Origin: Gemmatimonadota bacterium
Lineage (GTDB): Bacteria > Gemmatimonadota > Gemmatimonadetes > Gemmatimonadales > Gemmatimonadaceae
Length of the DNA stretch: 64,000 bases
Direction: 5' to 3'
Assembly: GCA_020161135.1 (NCBI GenBank)
Contig: JAIUOB010000004.1
Location: forward strand, 1 to 64,000
Shown: in pieces, positions 26,870 to 35,800 of the stretch
How positions within the stretch are numbered: position 1 is the first letter of the stretch
Layout of the letters: each line of letters starts with the position of its first letter
The notes under the pieces: generated by a model
What the model saw: only the letters and a program-made list of their open reading frames with translations
The model's database searches: none
What the model was told of the DNA's origin: nothing
Position numbers and translations under genes: made by a program

Positions 26870-28158
26870 GTCTTGCGCGGCTTCTTCTTCGCGGCCGGGA
26901 ACAGGACGTTGTTCAGGATCAGGCGATACCCCGGAGAATTGGGGTGCAGCGAGAGGTCGGTGGGCGCGCTGCCGATCGCGTGCTGCGGATCCTCGGGATC
27001 GTGCCCACCGAGGAATGTCCACGAGCCCTTGCCGTAGTCACCGTGCAGGTACTTGGCCCACGGCGCACCATCCTCCTGCGCGAGGATCGTCACGCCCGGC
27101 TTGATGACCGCGCGATTGAAGCTCGTGGTCACGCCGTAGAAGTCCGGCACCACCGTGCGGTGATCCTGCACCAGCATCGTCGCCACGGGATCGAGCTTGG
27201 CCGAGAAGCCGAACAGTGCAAAGGCACCGAGCGGCTGGCGCCGCGACGGCACGTTCACCTGGTGGCCGTCGATGTCGCTGAGGGCGTTCACGTAGGGGCT
27301 GGGCTCGACGTGCGCACCGCGAAACGCGAGGGCGCGCGTCCAGTCCATGCGTGCGTCGGCATCGGGCGCCGGCGGCGTGCCGTCGCTGAACGGCCCGGCG
27401 ATGTCGACGGCGAACGACGCGATCGACAGGTCGAGCGACTCGGTGGCGCCGCACATCGCGAACAGGAAGCCGCCGCGCTCGACGAACAGCCGGATGTTGT
27501 CGGCCACCGCCTTCTTGAGCCCGGGCACGTCGTGCCGGTCGAAGCGTCGCGCGGTGGCCATGTCCCGCTCCCGCTGCGCCACGAACCACGGCGCATCGCG
27601 ATAGGCGAGGTACAGCTTGTTGTACTGCCCCGTGAAGTCCTCGTGGTGCAGGTGCACCCAGTCGAACTTCGACAGGTCGCCGCGCATCACCTCGTCGTCC
27701 CACACCGACGTGAAGTCGATGCCGGCGTAGGTGAGCGCGAGGGTGACGGCGTCGTCCCAGGGTGGCTGGTCGACAGGGCGATAGATGGCAATGCGCGGTG
27801 CCCGTTCGAGCACCACCGCGTCCATGTTGCCACCCGCGATCTCCGCGCGCGCTGCCGCCACGCCGGCGTCGGTGAGCGGCTCGACCGTCACTCCATCGAG
27901 GGCCGCGCGGCGCCGCAGGTCCGGCACGTCGGGAATGAGGAACGCGCCGCCCCGGTAGTTGAGGAACCACTCGGCCTTCTGCCCAGCCTTGATGGCCTGA
28001 TAGGTGACGCCGTACGCCTTGAGGTGATTGCGCTGGGCGTCATCCATGGGCAGCAGCAGGTGCTGCGCGCGCAGCACCGACGCGCTGCCGGAGGTCACCA
28101 GCAGGATGCCCGCGACCAGGGTGGTCCGGAGCCATGAAGCGATTGCGCGACGATGCAT
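26866..28158 (-). CDS. Secreted protein of the family often auto-named 'asparagine synthetase B'
   Basis: The 430-residue product has a signal peptide (LRTTLVAGILLVTSGSASVL, then RAQ). The mature start LLLPMDDAQRNHLKAYGVTY followed by AEWFLNYRGGAFLIPD is typical of a Bacteroidota/Gemmatimonadota family that databases label asparagine synthetase B. I see neither the Cys2 glutaminase nor the ATP-pyrophosphatase motif, so that name is not supported. The middle contains DNIRLFVERGGFLFAMCGAT, a strand-turn pattern like that of GATase/ThuA-type folds and of DUF4159. It is in the same transcript direction as the TPR/DUF4175/DUF4159 genes and overlaps dinG by four bases. Function unknown. Confidence 0.7.
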   Translation of the reverse strand: MHRRAIASWLRTTLVAGILLVTSGSASVLRAQHLLLPMDDAQRNHLKAYGVTYQAIKAGQKAEWFLNYRGGAFLIPDVPDLRRRAALDGVTVEPLTDAGVAAARAEIAGGNMDAVVLERAPRIAIYRPVDQPPWDDAVTLALTYAGIDFTSVWDDEVMRGDLSKFDWVHLHHEDFTGQYNKLYLAYRDAPWFVAQRERDMATARRFDRHDVPGLKKAVADNIRLFVERGGFLFAMCGATESLDLSIASFAVDIAGPFSDGTPPAPDADARMDWTRALAFRGAHVEPSPYVNALSDIDGHQVNVPSRRQPLGAFALFGFSAKLDPVATMLVQDHRTVVPDFYGVTTSFNRAVIKPGVTILAQEDGAPWAKYLHGDYGKGSWTFLGGHDPEDPQHAIGSAPTDLSLHPNSPGYRLILNNVLFPAAKKKPRKT

Positions 28159-28167
28159 GCGGGAAAT

Positions 28168-29949
28168 CTAGATGGCGGGCGCGGGCGGAACCCGCCCCTT
28201 GAGCTGTTCGAGCTCACGCCGCGCCTGCGGCGCGAGGGCGCTGGTGGGATAGTCCAGCAGCATCTGCTCCAGTCGCGCCGTGGCGCCGGCGGCGTCCTTG
28301 CCGTCGCGCAGGTGACGCGCCCATGCGAGCAGCGCCTCGGGCGCCTCGGGGCTGCGTGCATGGTCTCGCACGATGCGCTCCCACAGCGGCACTGCCTGCG
28401 CGGGCGGGCGGAGCCGCGACGCCTGCGCAAGCAGCGCGGGCGCCGCCGTCCCCACCGAGTCGGCCAGGCGGGTGAACTGCGTGGCCGCCGCCGCGCTGTC
28501 ACGCCGCGCGAGGGCCAGGAAGGCCGCCCCCAGCGCCGGCGAGTGGTCGAGGCGCACGCGCGCCAGGATGCCCAACGCGTCGACCAGCTCGGCGCGCTGG
28601 CTCGCCGCCCGCACGAGGCGCTTGCGCGCCGTCGCGAGATCGCCCTCGTACAGCGCGAGCACGCCGGCGAGTTCGTCGTCGTCGTCGAGGTCGCCCGCCT
28701 GCATCGCGGCACGCGCCCGCGCGAGGTCACCGCTGCGCAACATCGCGCTCACCAGCGGACGCGAGAGCGCAGCCCGCGCCTCCGCGTCGAGCGCACTGCC
28801 GCGCTTGTCGAGCAGCGTGCGCGCCTCGTCCACCTGCCCCGCCTCGGCGAGCGCCGCCACCTCGAGCGCCAGCAGCGCCTTCGCGCGAGCGGCCGCGTCG
28901 CCGGTGCCCGCACGTCGCACCATGGCCAGCGCGCCCGCCGCATCACCCGCGCGCAACGCCGCCTCGGCGGCGCGGCGCTGTGATTCGAGGTCCCCACGCA
29001 ACGTGAACACGGCAGTCCAGGCATCACGCGCCACCAGCCACGACTCGTTGAGCTCCGCGCGCTCGCCGAAGGCGCGCCAGGCGGCCGCCGTCGAGTCGTC
29101 GCCCTTCACGGCCGCGATGGCCTGCCACGCACGACGCGGCTCACTCCACGCAAACTCGAGCTGCGACAGCAGCCGGCGCGGCGGCAAGGTGATGGGCGGT
29201 GCCAACAGCACGATGCGAATCGAATCCCGCGCCGCGGCCGGCGCGCGACTCAGGCCGAACAGTGCCGTCGTTTCTATCCACGGCTGGTCGCGCAACGCTT
29301 CGCGATACGCCTGGGCCGCGGCGTTCCAGCGCTGCAACGCGACGTGGAGCTGGGCCGTCTCCCCGGACAGCGCGCCGGCCGGGCCCAGCAGGCGGGCCGC
29401 ATCATTCAGCAGGCTGTCGGCGGCGAGTGTGCGCCCCTGCTGCATGAGCAGGCGCGCGTATTCCCGAAACGGCTGCCCGTCGGCGCCGGCGGCGCGACGC
29501 CACGACATGAACGACGCCCGCGCCTCGTCATCGCGCCCCATCGCCACCAGCGTGCGCAACTGGATGCCGCGCGCGACCGGATCGGACGGACGGAGCTGGA
29601 GCACGCGCCCCACCACGGGCACGAGCGAATCCAGCACCCCCTGCTCCACCCACGCCCGCTCGAGGCCGAGCAGCGCGAACGCGATCTTGTCGCCGTCGAC
29701 GTTGGGGCCCTGCATGGCCTGCAGCATCGCCTCGCGATACGCGACGGCCGCCGCCTTGAGGTTCCCCTTGTCTTCCGCATCGAGCGCGCGCGCGAGCGGA
29801 TCGGTCATCGAATCGCGCGGCGCGCTGCCGGCCGTGCTGCGGGGCGGCACCTGCCCCGTTGCCTGGGCGGCCGCGCCCGCGGGTGCAACGACGGCCACGC
29901 ACGTCGCGACGGCGAACCGCGCGACCAGCCACGCGCCGCGAGATCTCAC
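28168..29949 (-). CDS. Periplasmic TPR-repeat protein
   Basis: The 593-residue product has a signal peptide (GAWLVARFAVATCVAVVAPA, then GAAAQ). The rest is almost entirely Ala-rich helical hairpins of TPR type, for example NLKAAAVAYREAMLQAMQGP, WNAAAQAYREALRDQPWIE and ATARLEQMLLDYPTSALAPQ, ending with ARRELEQLKG. The GTG start at 29949 overlaps the DUF4175 stop as GTGA, so the two are translationally coupled. A scaffold role for the DUF4175/DUF4159 proteins is likely; no enzymatic motif is visible. Confidence 0.78.
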   Translation of the reverse strand: MRSRGAWLVARFAVATCVAVVAPAGAAAQATGQVPPRSTAGSAPRDSMTDPLARALDAEDKGNLKAAAVAYREAMLQAMQGPNVDGDKIAFALLGLERAWVEQGVLDSLVPVVGRVLQLRPSDPVARGIQLRTLVAMGRDDEARASFMSWRRAAGADGQPFREYARLLMQQGRTLAADSLLNDAARLLGPAGALSGETAQLHVALQRWNAAAQAYREALRDQPWIETTALFGLSRAPAAARDSIRIVLLAPPITLPPRRLLSQLEFAWSEPRRAWQAIAAVKGDDSTAAAWRAFGERAELNESWLVARDAWTAVFTLRGDLESQRRAAEAALRAGDAAGALAMVRRAGTGDAAARAKALLALEVAALAEAGQVDEARTLLDKRGSALDAEARAALSRPLVSAMLRSGDLARARAAMQAGDLDDDDELAGVLALYEGDLATARKRLVRAASQRAELVDALGILARVRLDHSPALGAAFLALARRDSAAAATQFTRLADSVGTAAPALLAQASRLRPPAQAVPLWERIVRDHARSPEAPEALLAWARHLRDGKDAAGATARLEQMLLDYPTSALAPQARRELEQLKGRVPPAPAI

Positions 29950-32900
29950 GGCTGCCTGTCGCCGCCGTTCAGGCGTCGGAAGTACTCGATGACCAGACGG
30001 CGCTCTTCCGCGCCGAGTCCGCGCAGCTCGTTCCACGTGGGCGGCGCGAACTTCGTTGCGGCCTTGCCGCTTTGCGCACCGTCGACGCGCCCGGCGGCGC
30101 CCGCGCCGGTGCCGGCCTTGGCCTCACGCGGCCCCTGGTCGTCGCGCTCGTCCTGCTCGAGGAAGCGCCCCGCATCGAGCAGGCGGCGATAGAGCTGCTG
30201 CTGCCGCTGCGCGACGTTCGCATCGAGGCCGTTGCGCTCGATCTGCTGCGCGAGCTGCTGCGCTTCCTTGGCCAGCGCATCCGTGCGGCCCGTCTCGTCG
30301 GCGTCGGAGACGTCGGTGAGGCTGCGCGCCACGTCCCGCTGCTGCCGCGCGAGCACACGCGCCTGCTGCCGCGCCGCGTCTCCCTGCGCGCCGCCCGGCA
30401 TCATGTTGAGCCCCTGCATCTGCCCGTTGAGCTGCCCTTGCTGCTGCGCGAGCTGCTTGAGCTGCTCCATCATCTCGGTGAAGCCCGAGGCGCTGCTCGC
30501 GTTGTTGACCTTCTCGCGATCGCGCACGAGCGAACTGAGCGCCTGGTTGAGCGCCTCGGTGGCGTCCTTCATGGCGTTCTGCGCCTGCTCGTTGCCGCCG
30601 GGCTGGCCGCTCTGCTGCATTGCCTGCGTGGCCTGCTGCACCCGGCGCTGCGCCTCGCCCATCGCCTTCTGCGAGCGCTGCGACAGCAGCGACGACGAGC
30701 GACCCGCCTCCTCGAGGCGTTGCGCCGCCTGCTGCACCCCCTGCTGCAACGCGCTCTGTTCGCCCTGCATGCCCTGCGCCCCCTGCTGCCGCGCCTTCCG
30801 CTCGAGATCGGCCTGCTGCCGCGCAAGCTGCATGGTCTCGTTGATGGACTGGTCGAGCTGATCGGACAGCTCGCCCTTCCAGGCATCGACCTGCGCGTTG
30901 CGCGCATCGCTGAGCTGCTTGGCGGCCTGGTTCATCGCATCGGCCGCGCGGCGCGCGTCGTCGGCGCTTGCCGGCTGCCCGTTCTGGCCGGCCTGCGGCG
31001 TGCCGCTCCGCGACTCCTGCTGCCCTTGCTGCCCCTGCTGGCCCTGCCCCTGTGGCGACGCCTGCCCCTGCTGCCCAGGCTGACGCGCGCCCTGCTGCGC
31101 ATTCTGCCGGCTGCCCTGCTGGCCCTGCTGCCCCTGCTGCTGCCCCTGTTGGCCCTGCTGCTGCTGGCCCTGCTGGCCTTGCTGCCCCTGCTGGCCCTGC
31201 TGCTGCTGGCCTTGCTGGCCCTGTTGCTGCTGGCCTTGCTGCTGCTGACCCTGCTGGCCTTGCTGGCCCTCACGCTGCTGCTGCTGTTGCTGCTGCTGCG
31301 CTGCACGCTGCATCGCGTCGCCGGCCTGCTTCACCAGGGGCTGCGCCTCGCGCGTCTTGCTCGCGCCGGGCTTGGCCCCCGACTCCTCGAGGCGCTTGGC
31401 CAGCGCCTGCACTTCGCGTTCGAGATCGCGCGACCGATCGGCGAGCGACTTCGCCTCATCGCTCGGCGTCCGGGAGCCCTGCTCACGCCCCGCCTCGGTC
31501 TTGCCGCTCTGCCCGCTGCGTCGCTGCGCGCCATCGAGCTGCTCGGCCATCTGCTGCTGCGCCTTCGCGAGATCCTGCGCATCGTCCCGCAGCGTCTGCA
31601 TCGCGCCCTCGAGCGCCGCACGCTTCAGCATCTCCGCGCTCTTCTCGAGCTGCTCGCGCATGCGCTTCTGCTGCTCGGCCAACTGCTGCATCGACTGCTG
31701 CGCCTCGGTGCCACTCAGCCGCTCGGTGCTCTTGTTGAGCTCCTCGAGCTGCTTCTGCATCTCGGGCGTCATCGCGTCGCGCAACAGCTTCTGGATGTCC
31801 TTCATGCGCGACGCCAGTGTCGTGTCGAGCGCATTGGCGTTGCGGAGCCGGTTCTCCAGCTCCTTCGCGTTCTGCCGCAGCGAGTCGACGCGCGACGCGA
31901 GCTGCTGCTGGTCGCGCGCGAGTTCCTTCGCCTTCTCGGCGTTCTGGAAGCTCATCGACTTCGCGTTGTCCGACTTGGCGCCCCCCTGCTGCTGCCCCGC
32001 GGCGTTCCCCTTGAGGTCGCGGTTGCGCGCGGCATCGGTGGTGTTCTGCTGCAGGCGGCGCTCCTGCTGCGCGAGCGCCTTGGCCTGCGCGGCCAGCGAG
32101 TCCGCGAGCGACCGCGCCATCGCGCGCTGCTCGACGAGCGTCGGCACGCGCAGGATGACCTCGGCGCTGCGCGTCACCTGCGCCCACGGCGAGTTGTCCG
32201 TCGCGATGGCCACGACGTGCAACCGGTCGCCCGGCTCGAGGCCGCGCCCGTCGAGCGTGATGGTCGTGCCGCCCTCGAAGAGCGGCATGGCCGGCGACGC
32301 GACATCGACCTGTTCGCGATTGCCGAGGTCTCCCCCGACCTGTTCACGCCAGAGCTGCAACGTCACCCGCGCCACGCCGTGGTCGTCGGCCGCCGCGATC
32401 TCCACCGGCACACTGCCCGTGACCCCGATCGCCGTGTCCGACGCCGGCGCGATGATCTCCACTTCGGGGCGCTGGTCCGGCACAATCTCGAATGACAGCG
32501 CATCAGGCAGTTCGGGGGGCAGCACGGCGCCGTCCGCACGCGGCGTGGCCGCGGCGAGCCACCGCCAGCTCCCTTCCTTGTCCACCGTCACCACACCCTG
32601 CGCCACCGTGCCGTCGCCGCGTGCGCCCGGCACCTCGGTGAAGCGCACCGTATCCGTGCCGTTGGTGAGCGCCGCGTCGCGCGCGCCACCGCGCTGCACC
32701 ACCCGCACCTGCACGCGCGTACCACGCGGCACGCGCACCGGCGGCACGGCCTCGAGCGTCTCGTCGGCGCGGCCCAGGTACGCCAGGAACGACGCCCGCA
32801 GCGCGACATCACCCAGCCAGCCGCGATCCTCGACCACCAGCACCGCCTCGAGCGGCGTCGAGCGTCCGTCGGAGACCTGCAGCGTCATGTTCGCGCGCAC

Positions 32901-33668
32901 GGGTCCGATCGGGAGGCGCGCGACGCCGGTCTCATCGACCACCAGCGTCGTGTCACTCGAGGCTTCACCTTCGACGCGACGCGAGACGGTGAGCGTATGA
33001 CGCCCCGCCGCCTGCACCGTGAGCGTCACCGGCATGCCGCGCGGCACCGTGCGCGGCACCCGCTCGAATGCGAGCGGCGCCAGCAGCGTACCGCGCCAAG
33101 CCGCGACCGGCTGCAGCACCGCCGCGACGCCGTCGGGGCGTCCGCGTCCGGCGCCACCCAGCAACGCCAGCCCGGCAACGCCCATCGCACCACCGATGAG
33201 CAGCGTGCGGCGCACATCGAGCGCAGCCTGTGGCGCGAGCACGCCCGCACCGAGGCGCCGTGCGATATCCGCCGCCGCGTACGCGCCCAGCTCGCCGCTG
33301 CCGGCCACCTCGAGCGCCCCGCGCAGCGATCCGTCGCGCAGTCGCTGTTCTTGTTCGATGCGCGTGGCGAGCGCGCGCGTGTCGAGCACGGCCGCGTCGC
33401 GTCGCAGGCACCACCGCACCGCCAGCGCCGCGAGGCCCGCGGCGAGCAGCCACGCGGCGATCGGCAGCGCGCGCGGCAGCGACATCCAGCGCCCGTCGGC
33501 CAGCAGGAAGCCCGCCGCCGCCAGCACCAGCGCCGCCGCACCTGCGCCCGCGAGCAGGCGCGCGCCCAAGGAGGCGCGCATGAGGCGCGTCCGCTCGACC
33601 TGCAGTCGCGTGGCCAGTTGCGTGCCGGCGTTCCCGGCGCCGCCCGGCGTGCAGGCAGGAGCGGTCAT
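29946..33668 (-). CDS. DUF4175-family large membrane protein with Gln/Gly-rich repeat
   Basis: The 1240-residue protein starts with two closely spaced helices (about residues 30-75) and a third near 140-155, followed by a beta-rich Ig-like extracytoplasmic region to about residue 500. From about 510 to the end it is a long helical coiled-coil-like region. This is interrupted by a low-complexity (QQG)n stretch at about 790-910. The pattern matches DUF4175, found next to DUF4159 and often MoxR/DUF58/BatA genes. ATG 33668 overlaps the DUF4159 stop (ATGA). It may be a mechanosensing or envelope-remodelling component; function is not established. Confidence 0.8.
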   Translation of the reverse strand: MTAPACTPGGAGNAGTQLATRLQVERTRLMRASLGARLLAGAGAAALVLAAAGFLLADGRWMSLPRALPIAAWLLAAGLAALAVRWCLRRDAAVLDTRALATRIEQEQRLRDGSLRGALEVAGSGELGAYAAADIARRLGAGVLAPQAALDVRRTLLIGGAMGVAGLALLGGAGRGRPDGVAAVLQPVAAWRGTLLAPLAFERVPRTVPRGMPVTLTVQAAGRHTLTVSRRVEGEASSDTTLVVDETGVARLPIGPVRANMTLQVSDGRSTPLEAVLVVEDRGWLGDVALRASFLAYLGRADETLEAVPPVRVPRGTRVQVRVVQRGGARDAALTNGTDTVRFTEVPGARGDGTVAQGVVTVDKEGSWRWLAAATPRADGAVLPPELPDALSFEIVPDQRPEVEIIAPASDTAIGVTGSVPVEIAAADDHGVARVTLQLWREQVGGDLGNREQVDVASPAMPLFEGGTTITLDGRGLEPGDRLHVVAIATDNSPWAQVTRSAEVILRVPTLVEQRAMARSLADSLAAQAKALAQQERRLQQNTTDAARNRDLKGNAAGQQQGGAKSDNAKSMSFQNAEKAKELARDQQQLASRVDSLRQNAKELENRLRNANALDTTLASRMKDIQKLLRDAMTPEMQKQLEELNKSTERLSGTEAQQSMQQLAEQQKRMREQLEKSAEMLKRAALEGAMQTLRDDAQDLAKAQQQMAEQLDGAQRRSGQSGKTEAGREQGSRTPSDEAKSLADRSRDLEREVQALAKRLEESGAKPGASKTREAQPLVKQAGDAMQRAAQQQQQQQQREGQQGQQGQQQQGQQQQGQQGQQQQGQQGQQGQQGQQQQGQQGQQQGQQGQQGSRQNAQQGARQPGQQGQASPQGQGQQGQQGQQESRSGTPQAGQNGQPASADDARRAADAMNQAAKQLSDARNAQVDAWKGELSDQLDQSINETMQLARQQADLERKARQQGAQGMQGEQSALQQGVQQAAQRLEEAGRSSSLLSQRSQKAMGEAQRRVQQATQAMQQSGQPGGNEQAQNAMKDATEALNQALSSLVRDREKVNNASSASGFTEMMEQLKQLAQQQGQLNGQMQGLNMMPGGAQGDAARQQARVLARQQRDVARSLTDVSDADETGRTDALAKEAQQLAQQIERNGLDANVAQRQQQLYRRLLDAGRFLEQDERDDQGPREAKAGTGAGAAGRVDGAQSGKAATKFAPPTWNELRGLGAEERRLVIEYFRRLNGGDRQP
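31020..31300 (-). repeat. Degenerate CAG/GGC triplet-based tandem repeat inside the DUF4175 gene
   Basis: On the coding strand this region is built from CAG, CAA and GGC/GGG codons and encodes runs such as QQGQQGQQQQGQQQQ. Phase is in multiples of three, so length change would keep the frame. It is the most repetitive stretch in the window and a likely site of slippage or assembly error. Confidence 0.85.
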
Positions 33669-34390
33669 GGCGTCACCCGGCTCGTGACCGCGTAGGTGAA
33701 GAGGTTGATGCCCATGCGAAGCGCCTGCTCGTGCAGTGCGGGGGGATCCGGATACGTGCCCACGTCTTCCCATCCGTTGCCGAGGTCGGCCGAGTAGGTG
33801 TAGTACACGGCGAGGCGATTGCCGATGAAGATGCCGTAGCCCTTGGCGGGCTTGCCATCGTGCTCGTGAATCTTGGGCACGCCCTCGGGAAACTCGTACA
33901 CGAGGTGGTAGATCGGGTGGGCGTGCGGTACTTCGGTGAGCGGGCGATCGGGAAAGACGCGCGCGATCTCGCGCCGAAAGCTCTCGTCGAGGCCGTAGTT
34001 GTCATCGACATGCAGGAAGCCGCCGCGCAGCAGGTACTCGCGCAGGCGTCGCACCTCGGTCTCGGTCAGCCGCATCTCTCCGTGCCCCGTCGCATGCAGG
34101 AAGGGGAAGTCGAACAGCGCCGAGTCGGTGAGCCGCACCGTCGCCTCGCCGCGCTCGATGGGCAGCGCCGTGCGTTCGGCGATGGCGCGGATGAGGTTGG
34201 CCAGCGCCGATGGATTGGCGTACCAGTCACCGCCGCCGTCGTAGTGCAGCCGCGCGAGGGCGAGCCGTCCGGGGCCCGCCGCCGCTGGCGCCTCGGGCGC
34301 CGCCGCGGGACGTGCCGCAAGCAGCAGCCACGGCGCGAGCACGGTAGCCGCGACGAGAACGAGACGAGCCGGACGCGGCGAACGACGCAT
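33665..34390 (-). CDS. Secreted DUF4159 protein
   Basis: The 241-residue product has a signal peptide (RLVLVAATVLAPWLLLAARP) and the DUF4159 body: LALARLHYDGGGDWYANPSA, then LTETEVRRLREYLLRGGFLH followed by VDDNYGLDESFRREIARVFP, and a terminal YYTYSADLGNGWEDVGTYPD. The fold is predicted to resemble class I glutamine amidotransferases without the catalytic Cys. It is the first gene of a coupled run DUF4159-DUF4175-TPR-unknown-JAMM/DinG. The start is the ATG at 34390, about 50 bases after rsmI. Confidence 0.85.
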   Translation of the reverse strand: MRRSPRPARLVLVAATVLAPWLLLAARPAAAPEAPAAAGPGRLALARLHYDGGGDWYANPSALANLIRAIAERTALPIERGEATVRLTDSALFDFPFLHATGHGEMRLTETEVRRLREYLLRGGFLHVDDNYGLDESFRREIARVFPDRPLTEVPHAHPIYHLVYEFPEGVPKIHEHDGKPAKGYGIFIGNRLAVYYTYSADLGNGWEDVGTYPDPPALHEQALRMGINLFTYAVTSRVTP

Positions 34391-34442
34391 GCAGGAAGGC
34401 GGGAAGAACGTGGGGAGGAAACGCCGGTGGGGCTGGTGCGAA

Positions 34443-35369
34443 TCAGGCGTCGTGCGCGAGGCGATAGGCAAGGTTGCGACTGGCCCCGTGCTCGTCCATG
34501 AGCATGCGAACGATATCACGGGGACGGAAGCCTTCGGCACGCCACGCGAGCGCCGCGGCCCGCAGGCTGTCCTCGGCGGGCGCCTCGTCCCGCGCGCCCT
34601 CGAGCACCACCACCACCTCGCCCTTCGGCGGCGTCTCCTCGTAGTACGCAGCCAGTTCGGCGAGCGTTCCGCGACGGAACTCCTCGAAGTGCTTGGTGAG
34701 CTCACGGGCCACGACGGCCTGCCGCCCCGCTCCTGTGACAGCCGCAACGTCCCGAAGCGTTTCCACGAGGCGGGTGGGGGCTTCGTACACGACCACCGCG
34801 TGCGGCAGGCGGACCGCCAGTGCCAGCTGCTCGTCGCGTTCGCGCCCCCGGCGGGCCAGAAAGCCCAGCAACGTGAACGGGTGGGGAACGAGCCCGCACC
34901 CCACAAGCGCGGCGAGCGCGGCCGAGGCGCCGGGAATCGGGACGACCCGCAGGCCTGCGTCCAGCACCGCGGTGACCAGGCGGGCACCCGGGTCGGACAC
35001 CAGCGGGGTGCCGGCGTCACTCACCAGAGCGAGCGACTCGCCCCGCGCGAGGCGCGCCACCAGCCCCGGGATGGCACTCGCTTCGTTGTGCTCATGCACG
35101 GCGAGCAGCGGCGTGCGAATGCCGTAGTGCTGCAGCAGCGCGCGACTGTGGCGCGTGTCCTCGCAGCAGATGGCCTGGACCTGTTGCAGCACCGCGAGGG
35201 CGCGCAGCGTGATGTCGGCCAGGTGGCCGATGGGGGTGCTGACGATATGCAGCGCCCCGGGGGTGGCCGCGTGGGGCCACAGCGACGCGGCCCGGTGCGC
35301 CAGGGCGGCAGGGGCAGCGGCTGCCGCCTCCTCCGCACCGACGTCACCGGGCGCGTCGCGGTCCGTCAG
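34443..35369 (-). CDS. rsmI: 16S rRNA (cytidine1402-2'-O)-methyltransferase, apparently CTG-started
   Basis: RsmI methylates the 2'-O of C1402 in the 16S decoding centre. The conserved start LHIVSTPIGHLADITLRALA, then ICCEDTRHSRALLQHYGI and LALVSDAGTPLVSDPGARLV, and the SAM-fold glycine loop PIPGASAALAAL, are all present. No ATG, GTG or TTG occurs in frame upstream of STPIG; the first such codon (GTG at 35192) would delete the first beta-strand. The best start is CTG at 35369: it overlaps the trxA stop as CTGA and has AAGGAG five bases upstream. That gives 308 residues with about 38 unconserved Ala-rich N-terminal residues. Function is certain, the start is inferred. Confidence 0.85.
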   Translation of the reverse strand: MTDRDAPGDVGAEEAAAAAPAALAHRAASLWPHAATPGALHIVSTPIGHLADITLRALAVLQQVQAICCEDTRHSRALLQHYGIRTPLLAVHEHNEASAIPGLVARLARGESLALVSDAGTPLVSDPGARLVTAVLDAGLRVVPIPGASAALAALVGCGLVPHPFTLLGFLARRGRERDEQLALAVRLPHAVVVYEAPTRLVETLRDVAAVTGAGRQAVVARELTKHFEEFRRGTLAELAAYYEETPPKGEVVVVLEGARDEAPAEDSLRAAALAWRAEGFRPRDIVRMLMDEHGASRNLAYRLAHDA

Positions 35370-35689
35370 GCGTGCTCCTTGAACTTCGCCTCGAGGGCCG
35401 GACGCGGGACCGCGCCCACCACCTGATCGATCAGCTTCCCGTTCTTGAAGAACAGGATGGTCGGGATGGACCGCACGTTGAAGCGCATCGCCGTCTGCTG
35501 GTTCGAATCGACGTCCAGCTTCGCGACCTTCACCGTGCCCGCGTACTCACCCGCCAGCTGCTCGACGATCGGCGCGATCATGCGGCAGGGGGCGCACCAC
35601 GTTGCCCAGAAGTCGACGACGGCGAGCCCCTGGTGCTGCTCGATCTCCGTCGCAAAGCTGTCGTCCCGGACTTCCACTGCGTTGGCCAT
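35366..35689 (-). CDS. trxA: Thioredoxin
   Basis: This cytoplasmic dithiol-disulfide oxidoreductase has the active site VDFWATWCAPCRMIAPIVEQ (WCxPC with Cys31/34-type positions), the cis-Pro loop VRSIPTILFFKNGKLIDQVV and 107 residues, the standard TrxA size. The second of two adjacent ATGs (35689) is preferred because GGAG lies six bases upstream of it. It is translationally coupled to rsmI. Confidence 0.95.
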   Translation of the reverse strand: MANAVEVRDDSFATEIEQHQGLAVVDFWATWCAPCRMIAPIVEQLAGEYAGTVKVAKLDVDSNQQTAMRFNVRSIPTILFFKNGKLIDQVVGAVPRPALEAKFKEHA

Positions 35690-35800
35690 CATGTGCTCCG
35701 TGGGCGCCGGCCCTCGGCGACGGCTCACCGCCGCCGCACCGGTGCCCGAGTGCAGGATTTAGAATTCGGGGCTGGCCACCTCGACCACGTCCCGACCGTC

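Noticed and set aside
24542..27037. 831-codon plus-strand frame opposite the JAMM-DinG gene
   Set aside because: Shadow frame; the minus strand has all helicase motifs in order.
26866..28158. True asparagine synthetase B
   Set aside because: No glutaminase Cys2 or PP-loop motif; the protein is exported.
29859..32495. 878-codon plus-strand Leu/Arg-rich frame resembling a membrane protein
   Set aside because: The Leu runs are the complement of Gln codons in the DUF4175 repeat.
35193..35365. Frameshift in rsmI
   Set aside because: The conserved N-terminal sequence continues in the same frame; only a standard start codon is missing.
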